Notes under the pieces: model-generated
Told to the model about the DNA's origin: nothing
Seen by the model: only the letters and a program-made list of their open reading frames with translations
Database searches by the model: none
Assembly: GCA_934394855.1 (NCBI GenBank)
Contig: CAKRRH010000005.1
Coordinates: forward strand, 1 to 64,000
DNA: 64,000 nt
Direction: 5' to 3'
From: an uncultured Eubacteriales bacterium
Lineage (GTDB): Bacteria > Bacillota > Clostridia > Oscillospirales > Acutalibacteraceae
Position numbers and translations under genes: made by a program
Shown: in pieces, positions 14,366-21,904 of the stretch
Numbering within the stretch: the first letter of the stretch is position 1
Layout: every line of letters starts with the position of its first letter

Positions 14366-16783
14366 TCAATACCACGGAGCAATTTTGTAGCCTGCGATAT
14401 ATTTACGAATCACAAGCACATCTTTCATGTTGATCGCCCCGTCAAGATTAACATCGGTGTTAGTTTCGTTGATCGTCACGCTGTAACCCGCAATATATTT
14501 ACGAAGCTGCAAAATATCCTTCATGTTTACAGCGCCGTCATTATTAACATCGCCGTAAACAACACCTGTACTCGGGTTTGTCGGCTTCACAGTCGGCTTA
14601 GTTGTAGGAGTTGTGCTTTCAATCAACTTAACATCGCCGATCGTAACGCTTACCGGCTGAGGTGAGAAATACATATTGATTTCGGTCTTGTCACTTGCCG
14701 AAGCGCCGATTGAAGCAAACAATATGCTAACATCATTTGCACCCTGTTTGAGTGAAATTGTGCTTGTTTTCTTTTTATCAATTTCAACGATCAAGCTTGT
14801 TCCGCTGTTTTTTGAATTAACGCTGAAGCTGATTCCCTTTCCGCCGACAGTGTTGTTGTTCCAGCTGTTGATCTGCCTGTCGCCCGATGTTGTGCTGATT
14901 GTGATTCCGTCGGCATTTTTTGAAACCACGCCTGCGGCATAGAAATTGCTGTTTACATCCCAATCGATCAAAGCCTTGCCGACTGAGGGATTAGTCGATG
15001 TAGACGGCTTGGTCGTAGCAGTGGTTGATGTCGGCTTTGCGGTTGTGTTTTGTCCGATTGACGGAAGATTATCAACCCCTGTCGGGTCTACCCTTTCCTT
15101 ATCAGCGGCATTTTTGTGAGTGGTAACGCTGTTTTTGTCAACTGCCGCGCCGTTATATGCACCGATGTTGCAAGCACCTGTTCCGACAGCATTTCCGAAA
15201 TAATCACGGCCGCCGTTATCGGAAACAGCAATTCCTGCATTTAGCGCAGGTGAACCGGAGAGCAATTTATATGCATCAACATTGTCCCAACCGATTCCGG
15301 CTTTTCCCGGAGCCGCAAGCTTCGGGTCAGCGTTTATATTGCCCGACGCTTCGATTGCGTCGCCGGATCCGCCCTCATTATCGTTTTGCGGATAGTTAGC
15401 GGCAGCTTCACCGTATACAATATTATTCTTCCAAACGGTTCCTGTTGACGAATACCAGTTGCATACACCTGACTCAACATAGAAAATGTTATTTGCAAAC
15501 ATTGTATTTACAGGATACTTAACATTATCTCTTGAGTATACATTAATTCCGTTTTTAGCTTTGTCTTTTCCGACATAAATCGTATTATTATAAACCTTTG
15601 TGTCCTTGATGTGACAGGTCAGGTTGATAATTGTACTCATGTCGTTTTGCGAGATATTATATCTTACGACCGAACCGATATTATATGCAACACCGCCGTC
15701 CCAGTTTTGCGGCTCTGTGCAGATAAGCATAAATCCGCCCTGGTTGTCGTGGCTGTAGTTATATTGGAATGTTGTATAATAGCTCTGATAGTCGCAGTCA
15801 TAGCCCTGACCGTCAAGCGTAGTCTGAGTGTTATATGCTTCGTTGAACTGGAACAACGCACCGTATGATGCAAACGGCCACATTGCAACATGATAGGAGT
15901 TTGTCGCATATGAATGAGCCTTGTTACAGGTGTTATATTCAACCACAGGCTTGATCGAATTTGTAACCAAAATTCCGTCCTTGCCGATGTTTTGCAGATA
16001 GTTGCCTGAAATATGAACATTTTGAGCTGAATTTTTACTGTTCAGCGAACCGTTTGCGTTACAGCCCGAATATGAGCCGTTGACGCTGATACCAACGCCC
16101 TTGATGTTATATAGCTCGTTATTTTCAACATTAAAGCCTGAGATATAACCCCAATAGTTCGGGTCAAGGCAGGCAATGCCGGTCATTGCTGATTGATATT
16201 TCTGGCTCCATTTAAACTTCGATGAACCCGAGATCACACAATTTTTGATCGTGACACCCTCAGTGTAATATCCACCGTGAGTATAGTTAAATACACCGTA
16301 CATGTCGGTCTGGCTCTTTGTGCCGTTGGTAATATCGATTCCGTCAATCGTCACCCAGCTTTGGTTATCCAAAAATACCGCAGCGTTATATGACGGAGTT
16401 TCGGAGGTGAAGTTTGTGGTAATATCGCTGATGATTGCGGGCTTCGGCAGGTTTTCGTCGCCATAGCTCGAAATTGTTATCGGCTTTCCCTCTTCGCCGC
16501 TTCCCTTAATCCAAAGCCAACCGCCGTTAAATACACAACCTCGTCTTAAAAGGACTGCATCGCCGGGCTTGTATCTCGATTTCTTATTTGCCTTATTAAG
16601 CGTTTTCCAAGCTGTTTTTTCGGACTTGCCGTCGTTTGAATCGTCACCGTAAACGCTGTCGATATAATAGACCGTACCGCTATATTCCGCAGCCGACGCC
16701 TTTACACCGAAAAACGAAAAGGTAAACGAAACCATTGCCACAACAAGCGAAAAGCAAACCGCCATTGATGTGATTCGTTTCAT
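14366..16783 (-). CDS. Secreted right-handed beta-helix protein with C-terminal dockerin
   Basis: 805-residue exported protein. A signal peptide ends around ASAAE (about residue 33). Residues 35-520 look like a right-handed parallel beta-helix, with many short Asn-rich turns (for example NNELYNIKG, NNTIYVGKD) as in pectate-lyase-like proteins. A Thr/Pro/Ser linker (about 585-610) leads to a beta-rich module (about 612-725), another Thr/Pro linker, and a type I dockerin with two calcium-loop repeats, each DVNNDGAVNMKD- or DVNLDGAINMKD-like, paired with LRKYIAGY or IRKYIAGY. The dockerin should attach it to a cohesin scaffold. The substrate of the helix domain is not known. Confidence 0.9.
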   Translation of the reverse strand: MKRITSMAVCFSLVVAMVSFTFSFFGVKASAAEYSGTVYYIDSVYGDDSNDGKSEKTAWKTLNKANKKSRYKPGDAVLLRRGCVFNGGWLWIKGSGEEGKPITISSYGDENLPKPAIISDITTNFTSETPSYNAAVFLDNQSWVTIDGIDITNGTKSQTDMYGVFNYTHGGYYTEGVTIKNCVISGSSKFKWSQKYQSAMTGIACLDPNYWGYISGFNVENNELYNIKGVGISVNGSYSGCNANGSLNSKNSAQNVHISGNYLQNIGKDGILVTNSIKPVVEYNTCNKAHSYATNSYHVAMWPFASYGALFQFNEAYNTQTTLDGQGYDCDYQSYYTTFQYNYSHDNQGGFMLICTEPQNWDGGVAYNIGSVVRYNISQNDMSTIINLTCHIKDTKVYNNTIYVGKDKAKNGINVYSRDNVKYPVNTMFANNIFYVESGVCNWYSSTGTVWKNNIVYGEAAANYPQNDNEGGSGDAIEASGNINADPKLAAPGKAGIGWDNVDAYKLLSGSPALNAGIAVSDNGGRDYFGNAVGTGACNIGAYNGAAVDKNSVTTHKNAADKERVDPTGVDNLPSIGQNTTAKPTSTTATTKPSTSTNPSVGKALIDWDVNSNFYAAGVVSKNADGITISTTSGDRQINSWNNNTVGGKGISFSVNSKNSGTSLIVEIDKKKTSTISLKQGANDVSILFASIGASASDKTEINMYFSPQPVSVTIGDVKLIESTTPTTKPTVKPTNPSTGVVYGDVNNDGAVNMKDILQLRKYIAGYSVTINETNTDVNLDGAINMKDVLVIRKYIAGYKIAPWY

Positions 16784-16816
16784 AATATACTTCCTCGTTT
16801 CCTGAATATTATATTG

Positions 16817-16845
16817 ATTTTATCATATTTTATAAATTACTTCAA
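16817..16845 (-). promoter_or_regulatory. Sigma-A promoter of the dockerin-protein gene
   Basis: On the minus strand TTGAAG (16845-16840), 17-bp spacer, TAAAAT (16822-16817), 33 bp upstream of the start codon, which follows GAGGAAG. Confidence 0.75.
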
Positions 16846-16895
16846 TTATCATAGTGAACAGTTTTGCTTAAATATTTTGGTAAGTTTGCATTAAA

Positions 16896-18368
16896 TCATG
16901 ACTTTGCTCTGCGAACAATCAATTTTGCCTTATCATAATCGCACCAATTTTCATCGCAACGCTCATCATGATATTCGATTTTTTGGCGCTCAATCTCTTC
17001 TCTTTCCCCTTTTATTACGCTTTTTAAAAAGCCGATTGCCTTTTTGTCGCCGATCATTCCGAGTGCCACCGCCGCTCTTGTTTTAATTATGTCATCGTTA
17101 GCGGAAAGCATTTCAGACAGCCGCTTAATAAATTCCTTGTCACGGTCTTTGAGCAAAATATAAAACGCGGGTTCTGGATAATCGCTCATGATAACCGACA
17201 TAGCTTTATCAACGCTGTCAGGCAGTTCAATTTTAGGATAATTGACGTCCTTTTTAATAAGGCTGAAAAGTTCAGTCCCCGAAAATTCAATCGGAGTGTG
17301 AACCGCTCTTATATCAAGCATTTCGTCCGCAATCATCGCCGCCGCTTCGCCGCTTTGCTCCATGTCGCCTTTCATTCTCAAGGCTGTCGCAACATCATGG
17401 CTCATGCCCATGACCTTACCCGCAACAAGCAGATTATCGGCATTTGTCGCTATCATTGCACCCTTTGGAACGGCAAACGATATGCCGTAATTTTTCAGTC
17501 CCGCAATATTAAGCCAATTTTGCAAAAACAACGACTCATTTTCAATCTCATCACCGACATATCCGAACGGTGCAAACGCAATGAATGCCGCGTCATCGCA
17601 TTTTGAGAATATATTACTGCTGTCAATAACCGTTTTAGTCTTGATTCTCACCGTTTCACGCTCACCGATATTCGCCCCGATTGACTTGATCGGTTCATCT
17701 TTATACAAAACCGCCGCCGCATTAAGAATCTGATATGAACGCATTAGATCATCGTTTGACAATGAGCCGACGTTTGTCTGTCGCGATACCAAAACACCGT
17801 CATGAATCGTTGAATAGCATTTAGCGGCGGTCATTGTCTTGCCGCCGACAGTTTTGCATCCGCAAAGCCTTGCGACAACGCCTGTTGTGTCAATCACAAG
17901 CCGTGCTCCGATTGAAATTACACCTTCTTTTGTAATGAACGACACGCCTTGAATATGTCCCTTTTCAACGCCGACCGTGAACACACTGCTGTCCGACAAA
18001 AACCGAACACCGTATTTTTCAAAGCTGTTTATTATCTCAATCGCCCTTGCGCTTCCGTTCACGCTTTGCACATCGTCAAACCGCTTTGTCGGCACAAATC
18101 TGTCGTCGCCTTCCGCATTTTTGTTGATTTCTTCCGACAGCTTTGAACGACCGCCGCAGCAATAGTCATATATATCGCAAAACACCGCCGCACCGCCCGG
18201 CATTTTCTGTTTGTCCGCCGCAATCACCGAATAACCAAGCCTTGCCGCGCTGATTGCCGCAACGCTGCCTGCCGTTCCGCTGCCGACAATCAATATATCG
18301 CACTCGACATCGGCCTTGAACGGCTTTTGCTCCATGAATACCTTGCCGTTTTTCATAAAATGCCTCAT
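16896..18368 (-). CDS. FAD-dependent oxidoreductase (FAD_oxidored family)
   Basis: 490-residue flavoprotein. The N-terminal dinucleotide fold is intact (CDILIVGSGTAGSVAAISAARLG split here as CDILIVGSGTAGSVAAI, about residues 23-39), followed by PGGAAVFCDIYDYCCGG and, near residue 330, the second FAD contact DNLLVAGKVMGMSHDVATA. This resembles the PF12831 family; the C-terminal 90 residues resemble a helical, HEAT-like repeat (RAAVALGMIGDKKAIGFLKS). Its ATG overlaps the previous stop codon in TAATG, with GGGGGAG upstream. The substrate is unknown; the partner gene suggests a two-subunit enzyme. Confidence 0.85.
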   Translation of the reverse strand: MRHFMKNGKVFMEQKPFKADVECDILIVGSGTAGSVAAISAARLGYSVIAADKQKMPGGAAVFCDIYDYCCGGRSKLSEEINKNAEGDDRFVPTKRFDDVQSVNGSARAIEIINSFEKYGVRFLSDSSVFTVGVEKGHIQGVSFITKEGVISIGARLVIDTTGVVARLCGCKTVGGKTMTAAKCYSTIHDGVLVSRQTNVGSLSNDDLMRSYQILNAAAVLYKDEPIKSIGANIGERETVRIKTKTVIDSSNIFSKCDDAAFIAFAPFGYVGDEIENESLFLQNWLNIAGLKNYGISFAVPKGAMIATNADNLLVAGKVMGMSHDVATALRMKGDMEQSGEAAAMIADEMLDIRAVHTPIEFSGTELFSLIKKDVNYPKIELPDSVDKAMSVIMSDYPEPAFYILLKDRDKEFIKRLSEMLSANDDIIKTRAAVALGMIGDKKAIGFLKSVIKGEREEIERQKIEYHDERCDENWCDYDKAKLIVRRAKS

Positions 18369-19096
18369 TATTCGTCTCCCCCTTTTTCACCGTCTGTCAA
18401 GGCACCCTTAATAAATGCCGTTTCGGGGTCTGAAAATTGAGACGACGGAATGTGAGTATATCCATAGCCCGACATACTGTAAGGACCGTTAAAATCATAG
18501 ATAAATTTATCGTAAAAAGCAGCGATTTTCTCATTTTCGGGCATTGCCGAAGTAAGCGCCTTAACCGCCCTGTCATAGGGCATATTTATCGGAATCGGCA
18601 TTTTCACAAACCCGATGTCGGTAGTTGCGCAAACATATTTCGTAATATAATCAACCGATTTACACATATCTTTTCTCAAAGTGTCGTTTGCAAGATAGTT
18701 GAGCGAGCCGAGCGAGGTCGTATCAATCACCTTGTCTGCATGAACATCGACAAGCCCGTTTTTCGTATAAAGCGAAATTATGTCGCTGTCCTTTTTCGCA
18801 AACGAGCCGAATGCGTTTGTTTCAAGATATATATCAGCGCCCGACTCAAGCAGCAGCCTGCTTGCAACGCTTTGAAGCGACAAGCAGTCATGAGCGCCAT
18901 GTTCCTTTGCAAGCGACTCAAATTTATCAATATAATCACAGCTTTCCGCAGATTCGATCGGTTCAAATTCACCGAAAAACTCACTTCCCACATTTATTCC
19001 CTTGTCTGCCACAAGGCAGTTTTCATGCGTCATGCAGTAGCCGACAGCAAAATATGTTGCGCCGAAAATCACAGCGTCATATTTTTTATAATTCAT
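18368..19096 (-). CDS. Partner of FAD oxidoreductase, degenerate nucleotide-binding fold
   Basis: 242-residue protein that begins like a flavoprotein (YDAVIFGATYFAVGYCM) but lacks the GxGxxG dinucleotide motif. A second segment resembles FAD-family sequence (HADKVIDTTSLGSLNYLA, about 120-137), similar to the VIDTTGVVARL of its neighbour. It ends in HIPSSQFSDPETAFIKGAL. It may be a paralogous, non-binding subunit of the downstream oxidoreductase, with which it shares a 1-bp overlap. I do not recognise a named family. Confidence 0.7.
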   Translation of the reverse strand: MNYKKYDAVIFGATYFAVGYCMTHENCLVADKGINVGSEFFGEFEPIESAESCDYIDKFESLAKEHGAHDCLSLQSVASRLLLESGADIYLETNAFGSFAKKDSDIISLYTKNGLVDVHADKVIDTTSLGSLNYLANDTLRKDMCKSVDYITKYVCATTDIGFVKMPIPINMPYDRAVKALTSAMPENEKIAAFYDKFIYDFNGPYSMSGYGYTHIPSSQFSDPETAFIKGALTDGEKGGDE

Positions 19097-19129
19097 GAAA
19101 TATCCCCTTTTTTCGAGTTTATGTTTATA

Positions 19130-19158
19130 ATTTTACCATAAAATCATATTCATTTCAA
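19130..19158 (-). promoter_or_regulatory. Sigma-A promoter of the FAD oxidoreductase pair
   Basis: On the minus strand TTGAAA (19158-19153), 17-bp spacer, TAAAAT (19135-19130), 33 bp before the ATG, which has AAAAGGGG upstream. Confidence 0.8.
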
Positions 19159-19171
19159 TAAATCGGCATAT

Positions 19172-19215
19172 AAAAATCGGGTGTTAAGTCCTAAACCCTA
19201 ACACCCGATAATTTT
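19172..19215 (-). terminator. Terminator of the acetyltransferase gene
   Basis: ATCGGGTGTTA and TAACACCCGAT form an 11-bp perfect stem around a 12-nt loop, with a T-run on the minus strand after the stem. It isolates the acetyltransferase from the FAD pair promoter immediately downstream. Confidence 0.9.
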
Positions 19216-19219
19216 TTGG

Positions 19220-19696
19220 TTATAATATTTTTTCCATTCCGATTTTTTGAATTTTCAGCCCGATTTTTTCATAAAACCCGACCGCCTTAACATTATCAGC
19301 CCAAACATTCAGCGTGACATTATAATAGCCGTTTGCCTTTGCAAAGTCAATGACATAATTATAAAGCGTTTCGCCGATATGATGGCCTCGACAAGACTCA
19401 TCAACGCACAAATCGTCAATATACAGAGTTTTGACATCGGTCATGTTGTTGTCGTCGATAAATTGTTTATGTATGCAAAACGCATAGCCGAGAACATTTC
19501 CGTCGTTTTCCGCAACAAAAACCGGCATTTTGTCATTATTAAATATTGCTTTCAGCTCGTCGTCGGTATATTTCTTTGCGCCGGGTTTAAACAAATCGGG
19601 GCGCACGTCGCTGTGCACCTTATGCACCTGAAAAAGCAGACGGTCAACCGCCGAAATATCGCTGTCTTTTGCCCTGCGGATTTTAATATTCTCCAT
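19220..19696 (-). CDS. GNAT family N-acetyltransferase
   Basis: 158-residue acetyltransferase with a complete GNAT fold. The acetyl-CoA loop is at about 92-110 (LCVDESCRGHHIGETLYNYV), followed by the conserved NVWADNVKAVGFYEKIGLK near the C-terminus. The substrate is unknown. GAGGAA lies 8 bp before the ATG. The acpP terminator lies just upstream, so expression relies on readthrough or an unseen promoter. Confidence 0.88.
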   Translation of the reverse strand: MENIKIRRAKDSDISAVDRLLFQVHKVHSDVRPDLFKPGAKKYTDDELKAIFNNDKMPVFVAENDGNVLGYAFCIHKQFIDDNNMTDVKTLYIDDLCVDESCRGHHIGETLYNYVIDFAKANGYYNVTLNVWADNVKAVGFYEKIGLKIQKIGMEKIL

Positions 19697-19718
19697 TATC
19701 GATTTCCTCGTTTATAAC

Positions 19719-19745
19719 CAAAAAAACGCCCAAAAGGGCGCTTTA
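19719..19745 (-). terminator. acpP terminator
   Basis: On the minus strand GCGCCC, TTTT loop, GGGCGT, then a T-run, 16 bp after the acpP stop codon. Confidence 0.88.
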
Positions 19746-19760
19746 TCTTTTTGTTAATGA

Positions 19761-19988
19761 TTACTGATTGCTTTCGATATAATTGACAATGTCGCCGACT
19801 GTTTTAAGTCCCTCAGCGTCCTCTTCGGGGAACTCAGTTCCGAATTCATCCTCAAACGACATGATAAGATCCACAACATCAAGGCTGTCAGCTTTCAAAT
19901 CTTCAACAAGACGTGAATCCATTGTGATGTCTGCCTCGTCAACATCTAACTGATCTGAAAGAATACCGCATACCTTCTCAAAAATCAT
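19761..19988 (-). CDS. acpP: Acyl carrier protein
   Basis: 75-residue carrier of fatty-acid intermediates. The phosphopantetheine site is DSLDVVDLI, with the modified Ser at about residue 35. It is acidic and typical in size. It stands alone, away from fab genes, divergent from aroE, with a 25-bp inverted repeat in the shared control region. Confidence 0.96.
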   Translation of the reverse strand: MIFEKVCGILSDQLDVDEADITMDSRLVEDLKADSLDVVDLIMSFEDEFGTEFPEEDAEGLKTVGDIVNYIESNQ

Positions 19989-20028
19989 TACTCTACCAAT
20001 CCCTTCATAAAACTAAAAATAATCTTCA

Positions 20029-20053
20029 TTTTGTCTGTTTTTAGTAGACAAAA
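20029..20053. promoter_or_regulatory. 25-bp inverted repeat between acpP and aroE (candidate operator)
   Basis: TTTTGTCT (20029-20036), 9-bp spacer, AGACAAAA (20046-20053): perfect 8-bp half-sites whose centres are about 17 bp apart. It overlaps the -35 box of the aroE promoter and lies about 41 bp upstream of acpP. The geometry fits a dimeric repressor. I cannot name the regulator; the half-site does not match the FapR consensus well. Confidence 0.6.
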
Positions 20054-20074
20054 CGCTTTTCGCTGTGCTATAAT
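20045..20074 (+). promoter_or_regulatory. Sigma-A promoter of aroE-aroK
   Basis: TAGACA (20045-20050), 18-bp spacer, TATAAT (20069-20074). The -35 box coincides with the right arm of the inverted repeat at 20029-20053. Confidence 0.75.
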
Positions 20075-20195
20075 GAGTATTACAAAATACCAAAATATTA
20101 TTCAGCGATTTTCTGTATAATAAATAATAATTACATTTTGCTGATTTGTCAATATGTTTTTTAAAAATTATTCTAAAAAGGTCGATCACTAAAAA

Positions 20196-21029
20196 ATGAA
20201 ATTTGCTCTAATCGGTCATCCGCTGGGTCATTCGGCGTCGCCGTTCATTCACGAAAAATTGTTTAAGCTTAACGGAATTGATGCTTCATATGTTTGTCAT
20301 GAGGTAACACCCGACACGCTTGATGTCAAATCAATCATGCGGGAATTTGACGGAATAAATGTCACAATTCCTCACAAAACAGCGGTAATTCCGGCGCTGA
20401 ACCGACTTTGCGGAAAAGCCGAATATCTTAAAACGGTAAACACGATAAAAAAGCAGGACGGCGGACTTTTCGGCTATAATACCGACGCAGACGGTTTTCT
20501 AAAAAGCCTTGAGCTGTCAAATATAACTCTTTCGGGTCGGGTGCTCATTTGCGGAGCAGGCGGCACTTCCCGAATGTTTGCGACCCTTGCGGCAAAACAC
20601 GGCTGTGATGTCTCAATCGCTGTCCGACCTCACGGAATTGATAAAGCATATGCACTCAAAAGTGACATAATGAACGATTTCGGAGCAAAAATCAACATAT
20701 TTGAAAACGACAAGGTAAACGGCGAATTTGATTTGCTGCTTAACGGAACGCCGAGCGGAATGTATCCGAAAAATATCGGCACGCTCCCTGTTTCAAAAAA
20801 TGTGATTTCAAACTGCAAAGCGGTCTTTGACGCAGTCTATAATCCACGAATGACCGAGCTTATCAACACGGCAAAGGCTAACGGCGCAAAAATCGCATAC
20901 GGATTGCCGATGCTTGTCTATCAGGCGGCAAAAGCGCAGCAAATTTGGCTTTATGTCGGCTTTGACGATAATGAGATGAAATCGGTTATTTTCGATACCG
21001 AAGAATATATTTTAACAAAATTCAAATAA
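20196..21029 (+). CDS. aroE: Shikimate dehydrogenase
   Basis: Reduces 3-dehydroshikimate to shikimate with NADPH. The 277-residue protein has the substrate motif GHPLGHSASPFIHE at the N-terminus, catalytic NVTIPHK (Lys about 62), GYNTDADGF, the nucleotide fold LICGAGGTSRM (about 115-125) and the C-terminal YGLPMLVYQAA. First gene of the aromatic block; aroK follows after 17 bp. Confidence 0.97.
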   Translation: MKFALIGHPLGHSASPFIHEKLFKLNGIDASYVCHEVTPDTLDVKSIMREFDGINVTIPHKTAVIPALNRLCGKAEYLKTVNTIKKQDGGLFGYNTDADGFLKSLELSNITLSGRVLICGAGGTSRMFATLAAKHGCDVSIAVRPHGIDKAYALKSDIMNDFGAKINIFENDKVNGEFDLLLNGTPSGMYPKNIGTLPVSKNVISNCKAVFDAVYNPRMTELINTAKANGAKIAYGLPMLVYQAAKAQQIWLYVGFDDNEMKSVIFDTEEYILTKFK

Positions 21030-21046
21030 GAAGGGACAGATAAATT

Positions 21047-21550
21047 ATGAACATTATTTTATCAGGATTCATGGGTTCGGGAAAAACCACCCTTGCGGTT
21101 CTTTTGGCGAAAAAGCTCAAAATGCAATATATCGACATTGACGAGTACATACAAGGAAAATGCGGAATGAGCGTTTCACAAATATTCGAGCTTTACAACG
21201 AAGCAAAATTCCGTGAGATTGAGGCTGACGCTTGCAAAGAGGTCGCAAAGCTTGATAATTGTGTGATCGCAACAGGCGGCGGCACGATTTTGAATGCTGA
21301 CAATGTCAATGCGCTTAAAAAGAGCGGTAAAATCGTGTTTTTGGATGTCACCGTCGATACCGTAATGAGAAGGCTCGGCAACGACAACAGCCGCCCGCTT
21401 CTCAACAGATCCGACAAAGAGGACGCAGTCACCGAGCTGCTTGAAGGCAGACTTCCGATCTATCAGTCGGCGGCGGATATTTCGTTTGACGCTAACAGCG
21501 ACGACACCGAGCAAAAGGCAAATGATTTAATCAAGCTTCTCGGTCTGTGA
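21047..21550 (+). CDS. aroK: Shikimate kinase
   Basis: Phosphorylates shikimate with ATP. 167 residues, Walker A GFMGSGKTT at residues 6-14, substrate site DIDEYIQ, the GGGT motif (ATGGGTIL) and a LID region with RPLLNRSD. It is the last gene before the attenuator region, and no strong terminator separates it from the downstream promoter. Confidence 0.97.
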   Translation: MNIILSGFMGSGKTTLAVLLAKKLKMQYIDIDEYIQGKCGMSVSQIFELYNEAKFREIEADACKEVAKLDNCVIATGGGTILNADNVNALKKSGKIVFLDVTVDTVMRRLGNDNSRPLLNRSDKEDAVTELLEGRLPIYQSAADISFDANSDDTEQKANDLIKLLGL

Positions 21551-21637
21551 TTTTAGGCAATATATATAAAACACAGCCTATTTATGTATGCATAATCACA
21601 AATTTTGACGATTTAACGCTTTTAAGTGATAAAGTGC

Positions 21638-21666
21638 TTGACAGCGTTAAATTCATGTGTTATGAT
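21638..21666 (+). promoter_or_regulatory. Sigma-A promoter of the aromatic leader and aroF operon
   Basis: TTGACA (21638-21643), 17-bp spacer, TATGAT (21661-21666): near-consensus. Transcription should start about 21673, so the leader RNA up to the aroF start is about 230 nt. The gene-free stretch 21551-21904 holds this promoter, the leader peptide and the terminator. Confidence 0.9.
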
Positions 21667-21699
21667 TGATTTATCATCTGAAAGGAATTGCGAAAGGCT

Positions 21700-21828
21700 A
21701 TGAACACTGCAAAAATGCTGAATAATAACCGCATAGCAAATAGTTCATACTACTATTATTTCAACCTTTACTTTTACGGTAAGGGTTATTTTTACTATGC
21801 AAATTCAGCCGGCAGTTTTAAGCGATAA
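21700..21828 (+). CDS. Tyr/Phe-rich attenuator leader peptide
   Basis: A 42-codon open frame between the promoter and the attenuator terminator. Residues 17-33 read YYYYFNLYFYGKGYFYY: nine Tyr and three Phe in 17 residues, too extreme to be chance. This is the hallmark of a leader peptide whose translation senses charged tRNA-Tyr (and tRNA-Phe). The Tyr-codon region also folds, with AACCTTTAC (21763-21771) pairing to GTAAGGGTT (21779-21787). GAAAGG lies 14 nt before the ATG and AAAGG 2 nt before it, so translation initiation may be weak. The stop codon (21826-21828) is 25 nt before the terminator stem. Confidence 0.85.
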   Translation: MNTAKMLNNNRIANSSYYYYFNLYFYGKGYFYYANSAGSFKR

Positions 21829-21852
21829 AACAATCACTTTTTGAACATTAAC

Positions 21853-21891
21853 ACCCGGCAGCGAAAAAATTTGCTGTCGGGTTATTTTTTT
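21853..21891 (+). terminator. Attenuator terminator upstream of aroF
   Basis: ACCCGGCAGC (21853-21862) and GCTGTCGGGT (21873-21882) form a 10-bp stem with one G-U pair, followed by TATTTTTTT. The aroF ribosome-binding site GGAGG starts at the end of the T-run. An alternative pairing is possible: GCCGG in the leader (21808-21812) with CCGGC of the 5' arm (21855-21859), extended by GTT (21815-21817) with AAC (21850-21852). This would open the terminator stem. Confidence 0.9.
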
Positions 21892-21904
21892 GGAGGAATT
21901 ATCA

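Noticed and set aside
20029..20053. FapR operator for acpP
   Set aside because: The half-site TTTTGTCT and 9-bp spacer do not match the FapR 17-bp consensus; left as an unnamed inverted repeat.
21551..21904. A T-box riboswitch in front of aroF
   Set aside because: The conserved T-box bulge (UGGNACCGCG-like) is not present, and the leader is instead a short Tyr/Phe-rich reading frame followed by a simple terminator.
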